Shown piece by piece: positions 56,307-64,000 of a stretch of 64,000 nucleotides of DNA (positions are counted from its first letter, which is position 1; each line of letters opens with the position of its first letter). The stretch spans positions 1 to 64,000 of the forward strand of contig CAVWFQ010000005.1 in the NCBI GenBank assembly GCA_963754335.1. Direction: 5' to 3'. The DNA is from JBBSDP01 sp963754335. Its GTDB lineage: Bacteria > Planctomycetota > Phycisphaerae > Tepidisphaerales > Tepidisphaeraceae. The notes beneath the pieces are model-generated. The model was not told the origin of the DNA. It saw only the letters and a program-made list of their open reading frames with translations, and searched no databases. Position numbers and translations under genes: made by a program.

Positions 56307-56405
56307 CGGCGAAATCGGAATTGATGAAGTTCCACGAGCCGTCTACAGTAAATCAGTTGCTTCATTGATTCAATCGATCGAATCGCAGTACTCGAGGAAA
56401 TTCGG

Positions 56406-57071
56406 ATGAGCGAGCAAATAGCCTTGGATCGGCGATATATGATTAGCGTTTTCCGGCCGAACGGAACCGACAGTACTCTCATTTTTTCCTTCGGACCTAA
56501 GGGTCTGATGCACGAACGTGGCTCCGGTGCCTCGCCGAAACGTGTGCCGAGATTTATTGTCACGATACGCTCGGGAGCTAATGGGCTGGACTTCGACTGG
56601 ACCGGATCGCAGGACGATCCGGGCGCCGATCGTGGGGAAATGGAGGCCGAAATTGCCGTTAGAATGAAGGCTCGCTCAATCTGGATCGATCGTGTCAGGG
56701 CCTTGGTCGCCCAGGTCGAGCAGTGGGCAAAGGAACTGGGGTGGTCCACCCGCCGCGTGGAGAAGGAACTCGACGACTCATGGATTGGGAAGCATGATGT
56801 TCAGGCTCTGCTGATGCAGGAAGATACGTGCCGGATTTTGCTTGAGCCGGTGGGGCGAGCCACCCCCGGCACCGAAGGTGTCGTCGACCTCTATCTCATG
56901 CCCGCTTACGACGACATTGCCAGCCTTTATTATTACGGGGATCGATGGAACGTGCATTATGCGTTCGCCGGCGCAACGCCGGTGGCGACGGTGCGCGAAG
57001 CTGAGTCTATGCCGTTGTCAAAACAAACTCTGGATAAGGTTCTTGTGGAGCTGAGAAAGCATGCCGCATAA
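56406..57071 (+). CDS. Conserved hypothetical protein, partner of HEPN-like gene
   Basis: A 221-residue soluble protein. It has a beta-rich N-terminus (about 10-70), an amphipathic helix with WIDRVRALVAQVEQWAKELGW (about 93-113, split by charge), a C-terminal beta region with DTCRILLEPVGRATPGTEG (about 140-158) and DLYLMPAYDDIASLYYYG (161-178). No catalytic motif or membrane segment was found. GAGGAAA precedes the ATG. It overlaps the following HEPN-like gene by 11 bp, so the two are co-translated. It is not a recognised antitoxin or nucleotidyltransferase. Confidence 0.7.
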   Translation: MSEQIALDRRYMISVFRPNGTDSTLIFSFGPKGLMHERGSGASPKRVPRFIVTIRSGANGLDFDWTGSQDDPGADRGEMEAEIAVRMKARSIWIDRVRALVAQVEQWAKELGWSTRRVEKELDDSWIGKHDVQALLMQEDTCRILLEPVGRATPGTEGVVDLYLMPAYDDIASLYYYGDRWNVHYAFAGATPVATVREAESMPLSKQTLDKVLVELRKHAA

Positions 57072-57504
57072 CCATCAATGGCAGTCCCGCATCAAGGCTG
57101 TAGAGCGGGAACATGCGGCGATGCGGCAGGCAGCCGATCGCTTTTCGCAGGGGGCCCTAGACGATCCCGGCATTCTTCAGGGGAACCTGCGGCACGGGGA
57201 AATAGTTTTGGCAATAAAGAACCTGGAAGGAACGTACGTTATCCGCCTGTTTGCGGAATTTGAATCCGGAGCAAGAGAGTATTGGGGCGTTAATTGGGCG
57301 ACTGATCCGAAAGCGGCCGATCTGCTTGACGGATTGGCCGCAAGGTGCGGAGTTCCCGATACGCAACGGGATAATGCACATCAGGTCCGAGAGTACCGCA
57401 ACTCTCTGGTACACGAACGTGCGGAAGAACCGAACGTGATTCCGATAGATGAGGCTCGGAGCTATTTGTGTCACTTCTTCAGTTACCTGCCGCCGCAATG
57501 GTGA
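57061..57504 (+). CDS. HEPN-like protein (R-x4-H motif)
   Basis: A 147-residue, mostly helical protein. Arg113-Asn-Ser-Leu-Val-His118 in V-R-E-Y-R-N-S-L-V-H-E is an R-x4-H (RNxxxH) motif as in HEPN RNases. Helices precede it (LEGTYVIRLFAEFESGAREYW, about 55-75), as in HEPN proteins; the C-terminus ends LPPQW. Family knowledge: HEPN proteins are RNases or toxins in toxin-antitoxin, CRISPR and other defence systems, although some are not nucleases. Overlap with the upstream gene (11 bp) suggests a functional pair. Activity is inferred from motif only. Confidence 0.65.
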   Translation: MPHNHQWQSRIKAVEREHAAMRQAADRFSQGALDDPGILQGNLRHGEIVLAIKNLEGTYVIRLFAEFESGAREYWGVNWATDPKAADLLDGLAARCGVPDTQRDNAHQVREYRNSLVHERAEEPNVIPIDEARSYLCHFFSYLPPQW

Positions 57505-57525
57505 CTCGTCCGACTCGCGGCCAAT

Positions 57526-58113
57526 TCAGCCCTGTGAATCGGAATGTGTCGGCAGCGCTGGCATTGACTGGCCCGCCCGGTCGGGACCTGGCAATCGCTT
57601 TTCATCGGCGAGGATCTCGGCGACGTAGCTCTTGATCCGTTCGTCGTTCATCAATTGGCTCATCAGGACCCGGCGATAGCCGGTGGAGCGCATCTGCTCG
57701 CGGAGGGAGTCGGTGCGCTCCTGTTTGAGTTTTTCGTTTTGCTGCATGAGCGCTTCCTCGAGAGCCTCGTTTTCCAGGAGGAGGGCATACATGGCGTCGG
57801 CGCGCTTGCCGCCGGAGTTGAACAGGCCGCCGAATCCCGCCGCCTTCCTGCGGTATTCCTCGACGCGCTGGGTGAGGCTTTCGACTTGGGCGGTGAGTTG
57901 CCCATTCTCCGTCTTGGCGGTGTTCAACTCCTGTTCGTAGAGGGTCTTGAACCCCTTCTGGGCCGTGAACAGGTCCTGCTCCTTTTGAGCCAGACTCTTT
58001 GCCGCCGCGACGGCGCCGATCCATCGGCCGACTCGATAGCCAAGAAACAGAAGAACGACACCGACAACAACATAGGCGAATATTTCGAGGGTCTGATTGG
58101 GAAGATGAGGCAT
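57526..58113 (-). CDS. Membrane-anchored coiled-coil protein
   Basis: A 195-residue protein with one N-terminal membrane segment (about 8-30; IFAYVVVGVVLLFLGYRVG) followed by a long coiled coil (about 35-95; LFTAQKGFKTLYEQELNTAKTE). A helical domain (about 95-175; ADAMYALLLENEALEEALMQQ) and a polar tail follow. It probably has a cytoplasmic scaffold-like domain; no family is recognised. It lies 22 bp from the end of the HEPN-like gene, convergent, and is divergent from cysS. Confidence 0.65.
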   Translation of the reverse strand: MPHLPNQTLEIFAYVVVGVVLLFLGYRVGRWIGAVAAAKSLAQKEQDLFTAQKGFKTLYEQELNTAKTENGQLTAQVESLTQRVEEYRRKAAGFGGLFNSGGKRADAMYALLLENEALEEALMQQNEKLKQERTDSLREQMRSTGYRRVLMSQLMNDERIKSYVAEILADEKRLPGPDRAGQSMPALPTHSDSQG

Positions 58114-58167
58114 GGGTTGATCCTATCGGCTTCCATCGGCGCGGTCAGCGTCTAAGATACGCGCACC

Positions 58168-59676
58168 ATGAGCTTACGCGTCTACAACACCTTAACCCGC
58201 CAGAAGGAATTGTTCGAGCCGGTGGAACCGGGAAAAGTGCGGATGTATCTGTGCGGGCCGACGGTTTACAAATCCCCACATGTCGGGCACATGGTCGGCC
58301 CGGTGATTTTCGACGCAATCAAACGGTATCTCCAGTTCAAGGGATATCAGGTGACCTGGGTGACGAACATCACCGATGTGGACGACAAGCTGATCAACCG
58401 CGCCAATGAGCTGGGAACGACGGTCGCGGCGCTGGCGGAAAAACATACCCACGAATATTTCGAATGCCTCGATGCCTTCAAAATCAAATCGATCGATCTT
58501 TTTCCCAAGGCGTCGGACCATATCAAAGAGATCATCGCGATGTGCCAGTCGCTGATCGATAAGGGATATGCCTATCCCGCCGGTGGAAACGTCTGGTTTG
58601 ATGTGACGCGCGACGCCGACTACGGAAAACTTTCGCACCGAAGTCTCGAAGAGCAGGAAGGGGGAACGCGCGATCTGGAAGGCTCGGGAAAGCGAAATCG
58701 GGCCGACTTTGCCCTCTGGAAGGCCGCCAAGCCGGGCGAAGTGAGCTGGGAATCCCCCTGGGGCGCAGGCCGGCCCGGTTGGCATATCGAATGCTCGGCG
58801 ATGAGCGCCAAACATCTCGGAGAAAGCCTCGACATTCACGGCGGGGGAATGGACCTGATGTTCCCCCACCATGAAAACGAGCTGGCCCAGTCGGAAAGCG
58901 CCAGTGGCAAGCCATTCGTAAAATACTGGATGCACAATGGATTGACCCGGACGCGAACCAAAGCCGCGGGCGGCGAATGGAAAACCGACGACATTCATGA
59001 AAGCAGCGGCAACGCCACGCAGGTCCGCGCCAAAGATTTATTGACGACTTATGGGCCGGCACTGCTCCGCTATGTGCTCCTCAGCACCCACTACCGCCGA
59101 CCCATCGAGTTCACAGAAGACGTGCTCGCCGCCAGCCGAAAGGGGATGGCGGTCTTTCAACGCCTCTTTGAACGGATCGAACGATTGACCGGCCAGTCCC
59201 CCTCGGTCGAAGGCCCGGACATGGACGCGGCCGCACCGAAGTTGCTGCAGGCGGAGCTGGCCGAGTTCGCCAAAGCGACGCTGGCGCTGAAGGTCAAATT
59301 CTTGGAGATGATGGACGACGATTTCAATACCGCCGGCGCGATCGCCGTGCTTCATGAGATGGCCGGGGAAATCAACGGCTTCATCGAGAAAAACGATCTG
59401 GAGCGGACCAAAAAACCGGAATCGTCCCAGGCTGCCGCCGCCGCAACGCGCACCCTGCGCAATCTGGCTTCAATCCTCGGGTTGATGATGGAAACTGCCG
59501 CCCCTGCTTCATCCGACGATCTGCCAGACAAACTGATGGCCCTGATCATCGAACTGCGCAACGAAGCGCGTCAGAGCAAGAACTTTGCCCTCTCCGATGG
59601 CATTCGCAAACGCCTCACGTCAATCGGCATCACGCTTGAGGATCGGGCGGACGGCACACTCTGGCGAAGGGGATAA
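58168..59676 (+). CDS. Cysteinyl-tRNA synthetase
   Basis: A 502-residue class Ia aminoacyl-tRNA synthetase that charges tRNA-Cys. HIGH motif H-V-G-H is at 38-41 and Zn ligands are Cys29, Cys209, His234/His235 and the following Glu. NITDVDDKLINRAN and LDIHGGGMDLMFPHHENELAQSE are exact family blocks. The KMSKS loop is unusual: at the expected site the sequence is W-K-T-D-D-I-H-E-S-S-G-N (about 271-282), so only the trailing S-G-N is kept. The gene is otherwise full length, and no frameshift was seen. It lies 95 bp upstream of ruvC. Confidence 0.95.
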   Translation: MSLRVYNTLTRQKELFEPVEPGKVRMYLCGPTVYKSPHVGHMVGPVIFDAIKRYLQFKGYQVTWVTNITDVDDKLINRANELGTTVAALAEKHTHEYFECLDAFKIKSIDLFPKASDHIKEIIAMCQSLIDKGYAYPAGGNVWFDVTRDADYGKLSHRSLEEQEGGTRDLEGSGKRNRADFALWKAAKPGEVSWESPWGAGRPGWHIECSAMSAKHLGESLDIHGGGMDLMFPHHENELAQSESASGKPFVKYWMHNGLTRTRTKAAGGEWKTDDIHESSGNATQVRAKDLLTTYGPALLRYVLLSTHYRRPIEFTEDVLAASRKGMAVFQRLFERIERLTGQSPSVEGPDMDAAAPKLLQAELAEFAKATLALKVKFLEMMDDDFNTAGAIAVLHEMAGEINGFIEKNDLERTKKPESSQAAAAATRTLRNLASILGLMMETAAPASSDDLPDKLMALIIELRNEARQSKNFALSDGIRKRLTSIGITLEDRADGTLWRRG

Positions 59677-59771
59677 TTGCGTGGTCAGGCGGCGCGACAA
59701 AACTTTTAGCCGCTGTCCCGAAGGGCAGCGACCAAACCCTATGGGCATGTACTCGTGCCCATTCATCTAGC

Positions 59772-60294
59772 ATGCGCATCCTCGGCATAGACCCGGGCCT
59801 GCAAATCACCGGTTATGGCGTTGTGGATTACCAGACGCTCAAGCCGCGACTGGTTGACGGCGGCGTCATTCGCCTCACCGCCAAAGCTCCGTTGGCCGAT
59901 CGTCTGGTGGAACTCCAGACCGAGCTTCGTGGATTGATCGAGGAGCATAAGCCCGAAATTTGCGCGGTTGAACAGCTCTACTCTCACTATGCCCATCCTC
60001 GCACGGCGATCCTGATGGGCCACGCTGCGCGGGGTGATCCTGCTGGTTGCCCGGCAGTGCGGCGTGCGTGTCGAGCAGTTCGCCGCCAACCGCGTAAAGC
60101 AGTCGGTCACCGGCGCAGGGCACGCGAGCAAAGTGCAGATGCAGCGGGCGATTCAAGCGGTTTGGAATCTCGACGAGCCGCCGGAACCGCCGGACGTCGC
60201 CGATGCACTTGCCATCGCGCTTTGCTGTGGAATGCAATACTTTGTGGATGCAAATCGGGAGAGGAAAAAGGCGACGCCTTCTATCCGCACTTGA
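59772..60294 (+). CDS. Crossover junction endodeoxyribonuclease RuvC (apparent frameshift)
   Basis: About 174 residues over two frames. RuvC resolves Holliday junctions. The active-site Asp is in I-L-G-I-D-P-G near the start, Glu in AVEQLY, and later acidic residues in PPDVADALAIALC. The frame breaks at G-run GCGCGGGGTG near 60026-60036, after GHAARG, and resumes at VILLVARQCG. Because ruvC is normally indispensable for efficient repair, an assembly indel is more likely than a pseudogene. ruvA and ruvB are not in the window. Confidence 0.9.
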
Positions 60295-60563
60295 GCATTC
60301 ACGATGGCAGGATGTCCGCCAGACGCGACGCATCTGCTTAGCAGGTTAAGAATATCGGACGAGGGAACATTCAGGTATCGCAATTACGGCTCAGTTTGGT
60401 AAAAAACAGCTGATGGCGCGCACCTTGCTCGCAATCTCACGCACTAGGGCTGGTGCAACTCGTCGTTCAGGATGAACACTTTTTATTTTCGCTTCGCGTG
60501 CGATCGGACGCGGGGTTACTTGAGGGATGCGTACGTCGGTCAGGACGACCTGAGGTACTCATC
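60295..60563. other. Spacer between ruvC and ku
   Basis: A 269-bp non-coding stretch. It holds a small dyad TCAGG-acga-CCTGA at about 60540-60553 just upstream of the ku ribosome binding site. No RNA gene or strong promoter was recognised. Confidence 0.4.
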
Positions 60564-61421
60564 ATGGCTTCCCGCCCCATCTGGACCGGAACGATCACTT
60601 TCGGGTTGGTGAATATTCCCGTGCGCCTCTTTACCGCCGTCCGCGAAGAGCGCGTTTCTTTCCACATGCTCCACGACCAGGACAACGTGCGCCTGAAGCG
60701 AAAACTGGTCTGCCCCTCAGACAACAAGGAGATCCATCCTGAGCACATCGTGAAAGGATACGAGGTCCATAAGGATCAGTACGTGATCATCAAGCCCGAG
60801 GACCTTGAGGCTTGTTCGCCGGAGAAGACGAAGTCGATCGAGATCACCGATTTCGTCGATTTGAAGGAGATCGATCCGATTTACTACGATCGCCCCTATT
60901 ACGTTCTTCCGCAGGCCGCGGCGGTCAGGTCGTATCGGCTCCTCGTCGAGGCGATGACGCGAACTAAAAAGGCCGGCATTTCCAGGTTTGTCATGCACGA
61001 CAAGGAGTATCTGGCCGCACTGCGCATCATGAATGACTTGATCTGCCTGCACACGATGCATTTTGGAAAAGAGGTGCTCGACCCAACTGACGCCGGCCAT
61101 GTACCGGCCGATCACAAAGTGGGCGAAAAGGAACTCAAAGTGGCCGAGCAGCTCATCGGATCGCTCGCCACCGAATTCAAACCTGAGCGCTATCATGACG
61201 ATTACAACGATTGCGTGATGAAGATGATCGAGCGCAAAGCACATGGCGAGGAAATCGTCGCGCCTCCCGCCGTCGACAAGAAGCCCGCCCGCGCCCACGA
61301 TCTGATGGCGGCCCTCGAGGCCAGTCTGGCCGAGGCCCGCGCGGGCAAAGGAAAGAACGGCCATGCCAATGGGAACGGCAACGGAAGTTCGAAGCATTCG
61401 CGGCGGCGTAAGAGCGCGTGA
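60564..61421 (+). CDS. Ku protein (non-homologous end joining)
   Basis: A 285-residue bacterial Ku homodimer subunit that binds double-strand DNA ends and recruits LigD. Family blocks: ASRPIWTGTITFGLVNIPVRL, VPADHKVGEKELKVAEQLI and ERYHDDYNDCVMKMIE. The basic low-complexity tail (NGHANGNGNGSSKHSRRRKSA) matches the C-terminal extensions that promote DNA binding and threading. No ligD lies in the window. The ATG at 60564 starts the family motif; the longer upstream frame is not supported. Confidence 0.93.
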   Translation: MASRPIWTGTITFGLVNIPVRLFTAVREERVSFHMLHDQDNVRLKRKLVCPSDNKEIHPEHIVKGYEVHKDQYVIIKPEDLEACSPEKTKSIEITDFVDLKEIDPIYYDRPYYVLPQAAAVRSYRLLVEAMTRTKKAGISRFVMHDKEYLAALRIMNDLICLHTMHFGKEVLDPTDAGHVPADHKVGEKELKVAEQLIGSLATEFKPERYHDDYNDCVMKMIERKAHGEEIVAPPAVDKKPARAHDLMAALEASLAEARAGKGKNGHANGNGNGSSKHSRRRKSA

Positions 61422-61426
61422 GGCGA

Positions 61427-62776
61427 TCAGATCTCCGCAGGAGGCGCCGGGGCCTTGGCGGTTTCGGACGGAGCGTCGAGGAAAAACGTGCTTTCCTCCG
61501 GCGAGAATCCGATCAATTCGCCAAAACGACCCCACTGAATGATGGTTTTGATCAGCTTCTCCAGGTCCTCTGTGGGAAGCCGGACGACCAGCTCTTCCTC
61601 GACGATTTCGTGGGAAAGCCGATGTTCTTTCGCTTCGGTGAGGATCTGCACCAGGAATCGGAACACGCTGAGCGACTGAAGCTGCTGGCGGAATAATCGC
61701 TTGCGCTCGTTGATATCGGCGTCGAGAAACTGACTCCCCAGCGGCGTGAGTTTCACCCGATTGCGAGGCGTCTCAAGAAATTCGAGCATCTCCCCCGCCT
61801 TGACGACTCCCAGCGTGTGGCCGAAATCGTAATCGGTCAGGCCATCGAGGCGGAACACGTCCATCTGCCCGCCGTTATCGCGGACGATCTCCATCAAGCC
61901 GAATATTTCACCGAGATTGACCTTCGGCAGCGGCTCGAGCGCCGCCAATGCTCCGGCCGGCTCGATTCCCGCGGCGGTGGGCACTTCGGGCAAGTGTTCG
62001 GAAACAATTACGTCATGAAGCCGCTGCACCAGCGCTAGAAATGCCGGAGCCTGGTAATCGCGCGGATGGGGAATCGTGTTTTTAACGATCTGCCGGATGT
62101 GCCCCGGCCGGGTTCCCATCACGACGATGCGATCGGCGAGGAAGACCGCTTCGTCGATCAGGTGCGTGATCATGAGGATGCTCTTGACCGACGCAATCGA
62201 TCCGTGCCCCGACTGATCGCCGGTCCAGAGCCGATAAACTTCACTCCGCAAGCTTTCGGCGGTGAAAACATCAAGCGCGCTGAACGGCTCATCCATGCAG
62301 AGCAATTCGGGGCCGCGGGCCAGCGCGCGGGCGATCCCGACCCGTTGCTTCATTCCGCCCGAAAGTTCTTTGGGGTATGCCTCTTCGAATCCTTCCAGGC
62401 CGACCATGTCGATGCATCGCGAGATGCGGGCGGCGCCGGTCGAGGCATCGAGGCCCTGGCCGTTGAGCGCAACGCGCACATTCTCGCGGACCGTCAGCCA
62501 GGGATAAAGCGCGAAGTTCTGGAAGACAATCGAAACGCCGGGATGAATCCCCCGCAGCGGCTGGCCATGGGCGAGCACTTTCCCACCGGTCGGGACGAGC
62601 AGACCGATCAATGCGCGCAGCAGCGTGCTCTTCCCGCATCCGCTGGGGCCGAGAATCGCCACGACTTCGCCGGAGTTGATCCCCAGCGATACATCCTGAA
62701 GGATGGGCCGGTTGTCGCTGCCGAACGACACGTTCACGTTCACGGCTTCGCAGATCGGCGCTGTGGTTTCGGGCAT
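61427..62776 (-). CDS. ABC transporter ATPase with AAA-associated C-terminal domain (NitT/TauT-like)
   Basis: The 449-residue protein has an N-terminal ABC ATPase (about 10-260): Walker A G-P-S-G-C-G-K-S-T, Q-loop VFQNFALYPWL, signature L-S-G-G-M-K-Q-R-V-G-I-A-R, Walker B LLCMDEPFSALD and MITHLIDEA. It also has a C-terminal AAA_assoc_C domain (about 295-445; LGEIFGLMEIVRDNGG). That arrangement is typical of a group of nitrate/sulfonate/taurine-like transporters. It is 5 bp from the permease gene on the same strand. The substrate is unknown. Confidence 0.92.
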   Translation of the reverse strand: MPETTAPICEAVNVNVSFGSDNRPILQDVSLGINSGEVVAILGPSGCGKSTLLRALIGLLVPTGGKVLAHGQPLRGIHPGVSIVFQNFALYPWLTVRENVRVALNGQGLDASTGAARISRCIDMVGLEGFEEAYPKELSGGMKQRVGIARALARGPELLCMDEPFSALDVFTAESLRSEVYRLWTGDQSGHGSIASVKSILMITHLIDEAVFLADRIVVMGTRPGHIRQIVKNTIPHPRDYQAPAFLALVQRLHDVIVSEHLPEVPTAAGIEPAGALAALEPLPKVNLGEIFGLMEIVRDNGGQMDVFRLDGLTDYDFGHTLGVVKAGEMLEFLETPRNRVKLTPLGSQFLDADINERKRLFRQQLQSLSVFRFLVQILTEAKEHRLSHEIVEEELVVRLPTEDLEKLIKTIIQWGRFGELIGFSPEESTFFLDAPSETAKAPAPPAEI

Positions 62777-62781
62777 ATCGC

Positions 62782-64000
62782 TCACACGTTGAGGCTGAAC
62801 CGATTCTCGGCCAGCCGATAAAGTCTTTTCCAGAAGAACCGGTTCAGGAGAACGACGAAGACCGCCATGGTTACGACCGCCGCCGCGAGCAGCGGAAAGT
62901 TGGCCTTTTCGGTGGCGGAGCTGATCATCGATCCCAATCCAAAGGCAATGAAGGAATGATCGCCGGTCTGCACATATTCGGCCACGATCGTCGCGTTCCA
63001 CGCCCCGCCGGCGGCGGTGATCAGTCCCGTCACCAGATAGGGAAAGACGCAGGGGAGATAGAGCCGCAGCCAGCGCTCCCGGCGACTCATCGGATAGACG
63101 TTGGAGACTTCCTTGAGGTCCTGCGGAATTGCCGACGCGCCGGCAATCACGTTAAACAGAATGTACCACTGTGCGCCCAGGAGCATCAGCGTAGTGCATC
63201 CGGCGGTGAACGGAATGCGGAAGAAGACCAGCGCCATCGTGACCAGCGGAAAGAGCATCGGAGCCGGGAAGCTCGCCACCACCTGAATGAGCGGCTGCAA
63301 GCGTTCCGACCAGCGCGGCGAAAGTCCGATGAGGATGCCCGCCGGCAGCGCCCAGGCCGTCCCGAGGATCACCGATGCGCTGGTGCGGGCGAATGATGCG
63401 CCCAGGGCCTCCAGCACGCCGACCCAGTCTGCGTGGTCGGCAGCGCCGTGAATCGGAAGCGCCGTCAGGAGTTGAACCAGCACCTTTCGCCCCAGATCGC
63501 TCCAAGCGCGAAAGCGCCGAGCACGATCCACTTTCCGATCACCAGGATCCGATCCGATCCGCTCGGCTTCGGCTCTGCCCAATAATTCAAGATCTTCGTC
63601 GCGCTCGCTGGTTGCAAAGGCGCTGGGGCCGCTTCGGGCGCTGCAGACGGGCGGGACATTCACTGCTTCATTTCGGCGTCGCAGTCTTCCGATCACTTTG
63701 TGCGCCAGCCGAAATAATTGCGAGCGTTGCAGGATATTGAGGACCCAGGATTGCGCCGCATCGGCCTGCGCCTGATCCTCCATCTTGAACCGCTGGGCCC
63801 AGACGACAATCGGCCGCCAGAAAAGCTGGTCGACCACGACGATCATGATGATCATCGCGATGATCGCCGCCGCCGCGGGACCGTAATGGACCACGCCGTC
63901 GCGCATCAGCGCCTCATTCATGTACGAGCCGATGCCCGGCAGGCGGTAGTCGTGATCTCCCAGTTTGAAGGCTTCATTGACGGTCAGAAAAAACCATCCG
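62782..64000 (-). CDS. ABC transporter permease, probably fused double permease (partial, frameshifts)
   Basis: The gene continues past the right edge: before 63921 the frame reads F-F-L-T-V-N-E-A-F-K-L and has no start. The N-terminal visible part has a permease-like segment (AIIAMIIMIVVVDQLFWRP). The C-terminal half is a BPD_transp_1 permease (ILGTAWALPAGILIGLSP, FPLVTMALVFFRIPF, and the EAA-like loop near VYPMSRRERWLRLYLP). A linker between 63660 and 63480 is shifted in frame: the alternative frame gives the membrane segment ILVIGKWIVLGAFALGAIWG. Two compensating one-base errors explain it. It joins the ATPase at 61427-62776; no substrate-binding protein is seen. Confidence 0.83.
   Translation of the reverse strand, partial: GWFFLTVNEAFKLGDHDYRLPGIGSYMNEALMRDGVVHYGPAAAAIIAMIIMIVVVDQLFWRPIVVWAQRFKMEDQAQADAAQSWVLNILQRSQLFRLAHKVIGRLRRRNEAVNVPPVCSARSGPSAFATSERDEDLELLGRAEAERIGSDPGDRKVDRARRFRAWSDLGRKVLVQLLTALPIHGAADHADWVGVLEALGASFARTSASVILGTAWALPAGILIGLSPRWSERLQPLIQVVASFPAPMLFPLVTMALVFFRIPFTAGCTTLMLLGAQWYILFNVIAGASAIPQDLKEVSNVYPMSRRERWLRLYLPCVFPYLVTGLITAAGGAWNATIVAEYVQTGDHSFIAFGLGSMISSATEKANFPLLAAAVVTMAVFVVLLNRFFWKRLYRLAENRFSLNV

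Noticed and set aside
60034..60294. Second RuvC-like gene
   Set aside because: It is the continuation of the same gene in another frame after a one-base break.

Overview
The window looks like a chromosomal segment of a planctomycete, most likely class Phycisphaerae or a relative. This is inferred from gene content: a DUF1549/DUF1553 planctomycete-type cytochrome protein next to a DUF1501 protein (46016-49945), a PEP-CTERM protein, secreted proteins with Thr-Gln-Pro/Ser-Gln-Pro rich linkers, PA14-domain paralogues, and many perfect intergenic hairpins. No rRNA, phage, transposase or CRISPR array was seen. The only tRNA is tRNA-Ser(UGA).

Layout. 1-4770: a sulfur module (1-Cys peroxiredoxin, persulfide-dioxygenase/double-rhodanese protein, divergent LysR regulator and YeiH-type exporter). 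4984-9056: two tandem secreted PA14 paralogues. 9123-15558: BLUF photoreceptor, GNAT acetyltransferase, XRE-cupin regulator, amino acid permease, two different MOSC proteins and an Rpn-type nuclease. 15615-23253: a three-gene RND efflux operon of MdtABC layout, transcribed leftward. 23481-29212: small membrane protein, NarL-type response regulator, giant Reg_prop sensor kinase, two proteins of unknown function and tRNA-Ser. 29252-39648: nucleoside-type symporter, tRNA-dihydrouridine synthase, FtsX/MacB-type ABC exporter, CHRD/PEP-CTERM protein, a secreted coiled-coil protein and an MFS carrier. 39897-45765: small-molecule enzymes (hydroxyisobutyrate-dehydrogenase family, threonine aldolase, aldo/keto reductase, CE15-like esterase) and small secreted proteins. 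46016-56306: the DUF1549/1553-DUF1501 pair, an HDOD-GGDEF protein, a TlpA-like thioredoxin and a double pectate-lyase-fold protein. 56406-64000: an unknown gene coupled to a HEPN-like gene, cysS, ruvC, ku, and a NitT/TauT-type ABC transporter cut by the right edge.

Two properties run through the window. First, at least 13 otherwise well-conserved genes, including ruvC, are broken by single-base frameshifts, about 18 in all, several at G/C runs. Uncorrected sequencing indels are the likeliest cause, so these genes are annotated as whole CDSs with the break noted. Second, the spacers carry at least ten kinds of hairpin or inverted-repeat element. Three families occur twice in the window, and the best copies have perfect terminal repeats of 20-26 bp.

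The best candidates for something undescribed are the modular hairpin repeats, the two-gene unit at 56406-57504 whose second product carries an R-x4-H HEPN motif, a 10-bp hairpin abutting the Shine-Dalgarno of the pectate-lyase-fold gene, and the sulfur module. All functions are inferred from sequence patterns without database searches.
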